From: Thermoplasmata archaeon
Lineage (GTDB): Archaea > Thermoplasmatota > Thermoplasmata > Thermoplasmatales > Thermoplasmataceae
Length of the DNA stretch: 7,127 nt
Reading direction: 5' to 3'
Assembly (NCBI GenBank): GCA_021845155.1
Contig: JAKBSB010000066.1
Span: forward strand, 1 to 7,127
The position numbers were made by a program, and so were the translations under genes. Of the stretch, positions 1 through 7,127 are shown piece after piece; positions within the stretch are counted from its first letter, which is position 1; the number at the start of each line of letters is the position of its first letter. A model generated the notes under the pieces. That model did not search any database, was not told where the DNA came from, and saw only the letters and a program-made list of their open reading frames with translations.

Positions 1-1637
<1,637 letters not shown>

Positions 1638-1639
<2 letters not shown>

Positions 1640-1644
1640 GGTGA
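1638..1644 (+). promoter_or_regulatory. Ribosome binding site of gyrA
   Basis: AAGGTGA overlaps the TAA stop of gyrB and ends 4 bases before the gyrA ATG at 1649. It is complementary to the UCACC part of the archaeal 16S rRNA 3' end. It fixes the gyrA start and suggests coupled translation of the two subunits from one mRNA. Confidence 0.8.
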
Positions 1645-1648
1645 ATAA

Positions 1649-4057
1649 ATGGAAAAAAGATCCATAGAGAACGAAATTAAAAAATCATATCTTGAATATG
1701 CAATGAGTGTAATCGTAAGCAGGGCTATACCGGACATAAAGGATGGCCTTAAACCTGTGCAGAGAAGGATCCTTTACGCAATGAATGAACTGGGATTCAC
1801 TCATGAAAAGCCGTATAAGAAATGTGCAAGGATAATAGGGGAGACAATGGGTAAATATCACCCACATGGTGACTCGTCCATATACGAAGCACTTGCAAGG
1901 ATGGCCCAGGATTTTTCACTGAGGTATCCGCTCATTGACGGACAGGGAAACTTCGGTTCAATAGACGGGGATTCACCTGCTGCAATGAGATACACCGAGG
2001 CAAGGATGGCCAGGATATCTGAAGAGATTACAGAGGACCTGGAGAAGGAGACTGTAGAATTCAGGCAGAATTTTGATGGTTCTCTCATGGAACCGGTTAA
2101 TCTGCCTGGAAAAATACCAAATCTTCTCATTAACGGTGCATCAGGAATTGCTGTGGGAATGGCAACAAACATGGTTCCGCATAATCTGGTGGAGGTGGCA
2201 AGAGCCATTAAACATAAGGTTGACAACCCCGACTGCACTGTCGCAGACCTCCTGAAATTTGTAAAAGGACCTGATTTTCCCGGTGGCGGTATGGCCTATT
2301 ACACAAACGAACTTGCAGAAGCCTATTCAACGGGAAGGGGAAAAGTCATCTGCCAGGGAGAGGTAGATCTCCAGGAGGAGAAGAGAATAATCATCAAGAG
2401 CCTTCCATACGGTGTAAACAAGTCGGTATTTGTACAGAATATTGCCGATCAGGTGAAGAACGAGGTCATAAAGGGCATCACTGACATCAGGGACGAAAGC
2501 GACAGAAAGGGAATGAGAATCGTTGTAAAGGTCAGGGATAACGACATGAGAAATCTCATACTCAATCAGCTATACGAACACTCTGAACTTGAAACATCAA
2601 TAGGAATAATAAACCTGGTACTGGTTGAAAATGAACCAAAAGTGCTCAATCTTGCAAGCATGGTGCAGTACTATATCGACAACCGTCTTGATGTTATAGT
2701 AAAAAGATCAAATTTCGATCTCACAAAACAGAAGGATCGGGCCCACATTCTTGAAGGACTCGCCAGGGCCCTGGAAAAAATAGACATGGTCATTGAAATG
2801 ATCAGGAAGTCAAGGGAGCCTGCGGAAGCAAGGGAAAAACTCTGCAAGAGTCTTGAACTCACGGAAAAACAGGCAAATGCAATACTAGATCTGAGGTTGC
2901 AGAGATTAACATCCATGGAGGTTGACAGGGTTCTCTCTGACCTCAAAGATGTCAGGGAACGGATAAAGGAACTTGAGACAATAATCGGGGACGAATCCGT
3001 AAGAAGATCCATAATCAAAAAAGAGCTGGATGATATAGAAAAGAAATATGGAGACAAAAGAAGAACAAAGATTGTCTACAAGGAACTTAAGGGGAGATCA
3101 ATCGAGGATCTCATACCGGAAGAGGATTCTGTCATAATTCTCAGTGAAAACAGCCTTCTTAAGAGAATTTCCCTTGAAGAGTACAGGGCACAGAAAAGAG
3201 GCGGAAAGGGAATAATAACTCCATCAAGGAAGGAGGACAGCATAAAGAGCATACTCAACTGCAGTTCCCACGATGAGATCTATTTCTTTACAAATACGGG
3301 AAGGGTCATAAAAACAAAAGCTTACGAAATTGAGAAGAAATCAAGAAAATCGGTTGGAACAGCGGCTGAGGCACTTCTTCCACTGAGCGAGGGCGAGAAA
3401 ATCAAGCAGATTGTGAAAGGGACAGACAATGAAAACTCAATACTTGCAATTGTGACAAGGCAGGGCTATGTAAAAAGGACACCAGGAAAGCAGCTTCTCA
3501 GCATGAGATCAAATGGCCTGAAGATAATAAACCTCGAGGAGGACGATGAAGTTCTCTCTGTGGAACATCTGGACGGCGATGGAAAAATAGTTGTTGTTTC
3601 AAACTCGGGAAAAGTGGCACTTTTCGATACCAGGGAGGTAAGGGTCACAGGCAGAGGTTCAAGGGGTGTGAGATCAATGAGGCTCAAGGAAAATGAGATC
3701 ATCATTTCCAGCTTTGCCATCAAAGACAACGAGATGATTCTGAGTGTTTCAGAACTCGGGCTTGGTAAGAGGACAGATCTTTCGAGCTTCCCTGTACATC
3801 ACAGGGGGACAGGTGGAGTATTTATCTTCAAGAAAACAGAAAGGACCGGAAACATAATTAAAGCATTGCCTGTGGCTGAAGGAGACAACATAATAATCAT
3901 AACAAGGAATGAACAGACAATAAGACTGAAGGTAAAGGACATAAAGGTCCTGTCCAGGGTAACATCTGGCGTAAAGCTCATAGGACTTGATGACGACGAC
4001 AGAGTTGCAGTGGTTTCCCGTGTAATGGAAGGCGAGGACGCAGAGGATACAGAATAG
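1649..4057 (+). CDS. gyrA: DNA gyrase subunit A
   Basis: An 802-residue DNA cleavage-reunion and DNA-wrapping subunit of gyrase, a normal full length. The N-terminal winged-helix/tower part holds the catalytic Tyr115 in AAMRYTEAR (Tyr codon 1991-1993), preceded by Arg114. The quinolone-determining region reads [10 protein letters not shown] (residues 71-80), with Ser76 and Glu80 at the E. coli Ser83 and Asp87 positions. The DNA-bending Ile lies in [12 protein letters not shown] coiled-coil arm and dimer gate span about 355-475 and end in GDKRRTKIV. The C-terminal domain (about 490-792) shows six repeated blade units. The first carries the GyrA box QKRGGKG (residues 515-521, bases 3191-3211; consensus QRRGGKG), which separates gyrase from ParC. 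The protein ends in a short acidic tail. The start is set by the AAGGTGA site 4 bases upstream. It is the second gene of gyrB-gyrA-hom, with 9 and 13 bases between neighbours. It is the DNA-binding partner of the upstream GyrB. Confidence 0.98.
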   Translation: MEKRSIENEIKKSYLEYAMSVIVSRAIPDIKDGLKPVQRRILYAMNELGFTHEKPYKKCARIIGETMGKYHPHGDSSIYEALARMAQDFSLRYPLIDGQGNFGSIDGDSPAAMRYTEARMARISEEITEDLEKETVEFRQNFDGSLMEPVNLPGKIPNLLINGASGIAVGMATNMVPHNLVEVARAIKHKVDNPDCTVADLLKFVKGPDFPGGGMAYYTNELAEAYSTGRGKVICQGEVDLQEEKRIIIKSLPYGVNKSVFVQNIADQVKNEVIKGITDIRDESDRKGMRIVVKVRDNDMRNLILNQLYEHSELETSIGIINLVLVENEPKVLNLASMVQYYIDNRLDVIVKRSNFDLTKQKDRAHILEGLARALEKIDMVIEMIRKSREPAEAREKLCKSLELTEKQANAILDLRLQRLTSMEVDRVLSDLKDVRERIKELETIIGDESVRRSIIKKELDDIEKKYGDKRRTKIVYKELKGRSIEDLIPEEDSVIILSENSLLKRISLEEYRAQKRGGKGIITPSRKEDSIKSILNCSSHDEIYFFTNTGRVIKTKAYEIEKKSRKSVGTAAEALLPLSEGEKIKQIVKGTDNENSILAIVTRQGYVKRTPGKQLLSMRSNGLKIINLEEDDEVLSVEHLDGDGKIVVVSNSGKVALFDTREVRVTGRGSRGVRSMRLKENEIIISSFAIKDNEMILSVSELGLGKRTDLSSFPVHHRGTGGVFIFKKTERTGNIIKALPVAEGDNIIIITRNEQTIRLKVKDIKVLSRVTSGVKLIGLDDDDRVAVVSRVMEGEDAEDTE

Positions 4058-4059
4058 GC

Positions 4060-4064
4060 GTGAT
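4060..4064 (+). promoter_or_regulatory. Ribosome binding site of homoserine dehydrogenase gene
   Basis: GTGAT lies 6 bases before the ATG at 4071 and pairs with AUCAC of the 16S rRNA 3' end. It sits within the 13-base gyrA-hom spacer, directly after the gyrA stop, which leaves no room for a separate promoter in the spacer and supports co-transcription. The match is short. Confidence 0.6.
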
Positions 4065-4070
4065 AATAAC

Positions 4071-5069
4071 ATGAAAGAGACAAGAGTATCCATAATAGGC
4101 GCAGGAAACGTTGGTAAAGGCATACTTTCCATTATTCAGGGGATGAAGGAACAGGGACAGATGAGCGAAGCGTTCAGGCTGGTCAGTGTATCTGATTCCA
4201 GGGGAACAGTTTACGACACTCAGGGAATGAATCCGGCAAAGGTTCTCAACGCAAAGGAACACGGAGATATCTTCAGGTCAGGATATCAAAGGATGAATAC
4301 CGAAGACGTGTTAGGGCTTAAAGCAGATATAATAGTGGATGTTTCCCCGGCCACCAGGGATGGAAAGGCGGGAAGGGATCTTTATCTGGAATCGTTTTCT
4401 CTTGGCAAACATGTGGTAACAGCAAACAAGGCACCACTGTCATTTTTCTGGAAAGAGATAATGAATGCATCCAGGTCAGCTGGAAAGGATATAAGATACG
4501 AATCCACCGTTGCCGGTGGGGTTCCACTTTTTAACCTGAGGGATTACTGCCTTCTGCCTTCAGCCGTTATTAAATTCCGCGGAATAGTGAGTTCAACGGT
4601 CAATTATGTTTTGAGAAAGATGAAAACCGGGCTGGATTTCAACCAGGCTCTTGAGGAGGCTGGAAAACTGGGTATAGTGGAGGCCAACTTCAGGGATGAC
4701 ACTGATGGCATTGATTCTGCCAGGAAGACGGTAATACTTGCAAACTCTCTTTTCGGGACAAATATGACATTGAACGAAATCAGGTACCAGGGTGTGAACG
4801 AAAATACGAGGTTTGACAACGTACAGGGAGAACAGAGGATTATTGCAAGCCTTGACGTAACTGATGGGAAGGTAAGCGCCACTTCAAACCTTGAAATCCT
4901 GGATCCCGGAGATCCGCTCATAACACTGAAATCGCAGTCCCTGGGATATATTATGAAGACAGGTTTCAGTGGGGAAATATTTGTTGCGGGGTTGAGAGAT
5001 GGGCCAATCGAGACGGCCTCCGGTGTGGTGAACGATATTCTTCTGCTGGCCGGTTTCAGGCGAAACTGA
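4071..5069 (+). CDS. hom: Homoserine dehydrogenase (no ACT domain)
   Basis: A 332-residue cytosolic oxidoreductase interconverting L-aspartate 4-semialdehyde and L-homoserine with NAD(P)H, the branch point to threonine and methionine. The N-terminal Rossmann fold has GAGNVG at residues 10-15. HVVTANKAP includes Lys120, a conserved active-site Lys. ESTVAGGVPL (about 144-153) is the family substrate-loop signature. Glu204, Asp209/Asp210, Asp215 and Lys219 (in DGIDSARK) align, at a constant offset of 4, with yeast Glu208, Asp213/Asp214, Asp219 and the catalytic Lys223. Arg44 after the second beta strand could favour NADPH; this is inference. The protein ends after the catalytic domain, so it lacks the C-terminal ACT domain used for threonine feedback in many bacteria, as is common in archaea. 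The usual glycine-rich GxGAG loop near the C-terminus is replaced by AGLRDGP (306-312) before ETASGVVNDI. It follows gyrA by 13 bases and is probably the third operon gene. Confidence 0.93.
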   Translation: MKETRVSIIGAGNVGKGILSIIQGMKEQGQMSEAFRLVSVSDSRGTVYDTQGMNPAKVLNAKEHGDIFRSGYQRMNTEDVLGLKADIIVDVSPATRDGKAGRDLYLESFSLGKHVVTANKAPLSFFWKEIMNASRSAGKDIRYESTVAGGVPLFNLRDYCLLPSAVIKFRGIVSSTVNYVLRKMKTGLDFNQALEEAGKLGIVEANFRDDTDGIDSARKTVILANSLFGTNMTLNEIRYQGVNENTRFDNVQGEQRIIASLDVTDGKVSATSNLEILDPGDPLITLKSQSLGYIMKTGFSGEIFVAGLRDGPIETASGVVNDILLLAGFRRN

Positions 5070-5136
5070 GGCACTATTACATGGGGATATGTATTTCCAA
5101 TCCGCAGGCATTCCAAACTATATCATGGAGACGCAA

Positions 5137-5142
5137 TTATAA
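5137..5142 (+). promoter_or_regulatory. Candidate archaeal TATA box for the MBL-fold hydrolase gene
   Basis: TTATAA stands in the 107-base spacer between hom and the hydrolase. A start of transcription about 25 bases downstream would fall near 5165, giving a leader of about 12 bases before the GTG at 5177. No good Shine-Dalgarno sequence precedes that GTG. The box is weak and short, and read-through from the gyrase operon remains possible. The rest of the spacer holds no recognisable RNA or gene. Confidence 0.35.
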
Positions 5143-5176
5143 GGAATGGCGAGATTAGCCTCTCACTCCGGGATGC

Positions 5177-6142
5177 GTGACGACATTGACCAGTAAAGTA
5201 AAAGATATTGAAATACCAATTAATATAAGGGCGCTTAAGACCTCAACCATATACCATGTTCAGGCAAATGGTGAAAATATACTCATTGATACAGGTATGG
5301 ATCCAGGTACTGAGCGTTATCTGATTGAAAAGAATGTGGCGTTGAAGGATCTTGACGCTATATTCCTGACTCATCTCCACATTGATCATCTTGGTGGGGC
5401 CCAGAAGTTGCACCAGGATTATTCTGTTCCAGTATATATCGGGAAAGAGGATCTGATACGTATCAGAACCATACAGGAAAAGCCGGAAGGGTTCCTGGAG
5501 GAACTTATTGACTTCCTGAAAATAAATGGTGTTCCCGAAACATATATTGAAAAATTTGGTGAAAGCCATCCGGTGGTTATGGAACTTGACAATTACAGAA
5601 GCCTTGATCTTGATGATTTTTCCTCAATCGAAAGGGGAAGGTTTGAAGACATAAAGGTTGTAAACACACCGGGTCATTCCCCGGGTTCAACCTGTTTTTA
5701 CATGAAAAATGAAGGATTCCTCTTCACCGGCGATCATATACTGGAACGCATAACGCCCAACATAAGCTTTTTCGACCGGGAGACGGATATGCTTGGGCTT
5801 TATATTGAGAGCCTCAAGAAAACAGTGCAACTTCATGTGAAAAGAGTTTTTCCCGGACATGGAAGACCATTTGAAGGCCTGGTAGAGAGGACAGAAACAA
5901 TAATAGCACATCACAGGGCAAGGATTGAAGAGATAAAGGATATAGCAAATGAATCATGGCTAGATGCCTATGAGATAGCTGGAAGGATGACATGGAGCAG
6001 GGGGAGAAAGATGGACTCCATGAATTCAATGGAACAGAACTTCGCAATTGGAGAGGCAATAGCTCATATCAGGCATATGAAGAATCTTGGAATCCTGGAA
6101 GAAAAGGAAACAGGCGGTATAATCAGGTACAGAACGCCATGA
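5177..6142 (+). CDS. MBL-fold metallohydrolase with C-terminal winged helix (LACTB2-like)
   Basis: A 321-residue soluble protein of the metallo-beta-lactamase superfamily; the substrate is not evident. All binuclear-zinc ligands are present: THLHIDH gives His66, His68, Asp70 and His71, followed by His167 in TPGHSPGS, Asp186 in FTGDH and His228 in FPGHG. Between the first motif and His167 lies a longer helical segment (about 100-130, FLEELIDFLKINGVPE). Residues about 255-320 look like a winged helix (YEIAGRM, then AIGEAIAHIRHMKNLGIL), matching the domain that follows the hydrolase in LACTB2-like proteins. Family members include a ribonuclease and thioesterase-like enzymes, and many are annotated as hydroxyacylglutathione hydrolases; none can be chosen here. 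The start is GTG: the in-frame stop at 5156 excludes upstream starts, and the nearby ATG at 5173 runs into a stop after seven codons. TTG at 5186 is the alternative. It is convergent with the reductase gene, 4 bases away. Confidence 0.9.
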   Translation: MTTLTSKVKDIEIPINIRALKTSTIYHVQANGENILIDTGMDPGTERYLIEKNVALKDLDAIFLTHLHIDHLGGAQKLHQDYSVPVYIGKEDLIRIRTIQEKPEGFLEELIDFLKINGVPETYIEKFGESHPVVMELDNYRSLDLDDFSSIERGRFEDIKVVNTPGHSPGSTCFYMKNEGFLFTGDHILERITPNISFFDRETDMLGLYIESLKKTVQLHVKRVFPGHGRPFEGLVERTETIIAHHRARIEEIKDIANESWLDAYEIAGRMTWSRGRKMDSMNSMEQNFAIGEAIAHIRHMKNLGILEEKETGGIIRYRTP

Positions 6143-6146
6143 ACGG

Positions 6147-6938
6147 TCATATGGCCCTGGCATACTGATCCGGGAGTTCTTCCTTCATAGCCCCCACAAA
6201 TTCCAATATGTGTTCGGGTGAAGATGATTTCGGAATGGGGATACTGTTTCTCATCAGGTAGCGCAATATGGTCTGGACGGGTGTTATACCAAGTCTTTCT
6301 GCCGTTTCATTTATTTTCCTCCCAAATTTCAGGTTACCCTGATTCAGGGGTGAATATGCCATAATATTAACGGAATTTTTTCTGCAAAAGTCAAGATTGT
6401 CCCTCTCCACTGACCTATTTGACATATTGTATTCAAGCTGGTTTACAACTATCTCATATTTTTTGGTAGCATCCATGGCATCCTGGAGAAGGCGGTTGTT
6501 GAAATTGCTCACACCTATGTTTCTTATTATCCCCATGTCCACAAGTTCCTCCATTGCTGAAATTGTTTCTTTTATGGGAATATTTGGGCTTGGCCAGTGA
6601 ATAAGATAGAGGTCAATATAGCCGGAATTCAGTCTCTTAAGGCTACTGTTTGCGGACTTCAACAGATCGTCATGCCTGAGATGATCATTCCACACTTTGG
6701 TCACAATGAAAAGATCGTCCCTGTCAAATTCAGCAATTGCCTTTCCCACAAGTTCCTCAGAATGTCCGTCTCCATACATCTCTGCAGTGTCTATGAGCGT
6801 TATCCCATTTTCTATTCCTGATTTGAGGGCGGTTATGTTCTTCAGATCTTCAGTGGTTTCGGCAAATCCCGACCCACCCATTTTCCATGTTCCCAGTCCC
6901 AATGGTGATATTTTCTTGCCATTTATTTCAGTTATCAT
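6147..6938 (-). CDS. Aldo/keto reductase
   Basis: A 263-residue cytosolic NAD(P)H-dependent carbonyl reductase of the aldo/keto reductase (TIM-barrel) superfamily, closest in pattern to prokaryotic 2,5-diketogluconate-reductase-like members; the real substrate is unknown. The catalytic tetrad is complete: Asp50 and Tyr55 in LIDTAEMYGDG, Lys81 in IVTKVW and His114 in LIHWPSP. Cofactor and barrel residues include Ser144-Asn145 in GVSNF, Gln167 in VNQLEY and YSPLNQG (195-201). The phosphate-binding segment is PIPKSSSPEHILEF (234-247), with His243 where many NADPH-dependent members have Arg. It is slightly shorter than the usual 270-290 residues, lacking part of the C-terminal tail. The ATG at 6938 is the only good start: an in-frame stop lies 8 codons upstream with no start codon between. 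No Shine-Dalgarno site precedes it, but an AT-rich box sits about 25 bases upstream, fitting a leaderless mRNA. Its stop is 4 bases from that of the convergent hydrolase gene. Confidence 0.94.
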   Translation of the reverse strand: MITEINGKKISPLGLGTWKMGGSGFAETTEDLKNITALKSGIENGITLIDTAEMYGDGHSEELVGKAIAEFDRDDLFIVTKVWNDHLRHDDLLKSANSSLKRLNSGYIDLYLIHWPSPNIPIKETISAMEELVDMGIIRNIGVSNFNNRLLQDAMDATKKYEIVVNQLEYNMSNRSVERDNLDFCRKNSVNIMAYSPLNQGNLKFGRKINETAERLGITPVQTILRYLMRNSIPIPKSSSPEHILEFVGAMKEELPDQYARAI

Positions 6939-6959
6939 ATAATTGTTAGCACATCCCGG

Positions 6960-6967
6960 TTAATTAA
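6960..6967 (-). promoter_or_regulatory. Candidate TATA box for the aldo/keto reductase gene (leaderless)
   Basis: TTAATTAA (self-complementary) is centred about 25 bases upstream of the reductase ATG at 6938, the distance expected from an archaeal TATA box to the transcription start. Transcription would then begin at or next to the start codon. A second AT-rich stretch (GATAAATG on the - strand, 6968-6975) lies just upstream and is the alternative box. Confidence 0.5.
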
Positions 6968-7015
6968 CATTTATCAACCTCTCCCAACATTGTTTCATTG
7001 TAAAGTAAAATTTAT

Positions 7016-7028
7016 GTAAATTTAAATA
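7016..7028 (+). promoter_or_regulatory. Candidate BRE and TATA box for the rightmost gene (leaderless)
   Basis: GTAAAT (7016-7021) fits the archaeal BRE pattern RNWAAW and runs into the TATA-like TTTAAATA (7021-7028). The box centre is about 25 bases before the ATG at 7049, so transcription would start at the start codon. This spacing also argues against the nearer ATG at 7039, only about 15 bases from the box. Confidence 0.6.
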
Positions 7029-7048
7029 GGAACTGGGAATGCGTAATA

Positions 7049-7127
7049 ATGGAGCCTTTATTGAAGAAAATTCTTATTGTCATCCTTTCGGCAGCGGTGG
7101 TAGCTCCAACGGTCATTATAATCTATC
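7049..7127 (+). CDS. N-terminus of a probable secreted or membrane protein, cut by window end
   Basis: Only the first 26 codons are visible. They encode MEPLLKK followed by an almost uninterrupted hydrophobic stretch (ILIVILSAAVVAPTVIIIY), the layout of a Sec signal peptide or an N-terminal membrane anchor with the positive charges on the cytoplasmic side. No cleavage site or function can be judged. The start is supported by a TATA-like box about 25 bases upstream; there is no Shine-Dalgarno site. The gene is divergent from the aldo/keto reductase and shares a 110-base promoter region with it. A second frame starting at ATG 7039 is also open to the end of the window, but its product has no recognisable pattern. 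Confidence 0.6.
   Translation, partial: MEPLLKKILIVILSAAVVAPTVIIIY

Noticed and set aside
1649..4057. Possible ParC (topoisomerase IV) identity instead of GyrA
   Set aside because: The GyrA box QKRGGKG and a full set of six C-terminal blades are gyrase features.
4604..5116. 170-codon open frame on the - strand covering the end of hom
   Set aside because: It is antisense to the conserved catalytic half of homoserine dehydrogenase, and its product shows no known pattern.
5081..5158. 25-codon open frame after hom, with GAGG 9 bases upstream
   Set aside because: It is very short, has no recognisable pattern and overlaps the candidate TATA box of the next gene; chance occurrence is likely. Conservation in relatives would change this.
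5168..5175. CCGGGATG ahead of the MBL-fold gene also occurs ahead of the aldo/keto reductase (6952-6959, - strand)
   Set aside because: The distances to the start codons and TATA boxes differ between the two, so an eight-base match is not enough to call an operator.
6145..6156. Near-palindrome GGTCATATGGCC at the convergent gene junction
   Set aside because: It is short and loopless with one wobble pair and no T-run on either strand; not convincing as a bidirectional terminator.
7039..7127. Alternative ATG at 7039 opening another frame to the window end
   Set aside because: It lies only about 15 bases from the TATA-like box and its product lacks pattern, while the ATG at 7049 gives a textbook signal or anchor sequence at the right distance.

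Overview
The window reads as ordinary chromosomal DNA from an archaeon, most likely a member of the Thermoplasmatales or a close relative. Several signs point that way. Codon use is rich in AGG, AGA and ATA. Genes inside the operon have GGTGA- or GTGAT-type ribosome binding sites, while genes at the head of a transcript have archaeal TATA boxes about 25 bases before the start codon and no Shine-Dalgarno site. The type II topoisomerase is a complete bacterial-type gyrase pair. The order-level assignment is an inference; no rRNA or other phylogenetic marker is present.

Left part (1-5069, + strand): a tight operon of gyrB (5' end cut off by the window), gyrA and a homoserine dehydrogenase gene, separated by 9 and 13 bases. 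GyrB and GyrA form the A2B2 gyrase, and every catalytic signature within the window is intact: the ATP lid, the transducer Lys, TOPRIM, the active-site Tyr, and a GyrA box in a six-bladed C-terminal domain. Homoserine dehydrogenase is an unrelated amino-acid enzyme (threonine/methionine branch of the aspartate pathway), so the link is probably shared transcription rather than shared function.

Middle (5070-6142): a 107-base spacer with a candidate TATA box, then a metallo-beta-lactamase-fold hydrolase of the LACTB2-like type with a C-terminal winged helix, starting at GTG.

Right part (6147-7127): an aldo/keto reductase on the - strand, convergent with the hydrolase and only 4 bases from it. 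A 110-base divergent promoter region follows, then the first 26 codons of a + strand gene that encodes a signal peptide or membrane anchor and runs off the end.

No tRNA, rRNA, CRISPR array, insertion sequence or long repeat is visible, and no gene-free stretch exceeds about 110 bases. I found no novel multi-gene system. The points worth a second look are sequence-level details of the archaeal gyrase (a GyrB insertion, Lys at the coumarin-site Arg position, an acidic GyrA tail) and the division between leaderless and SD-led genes.
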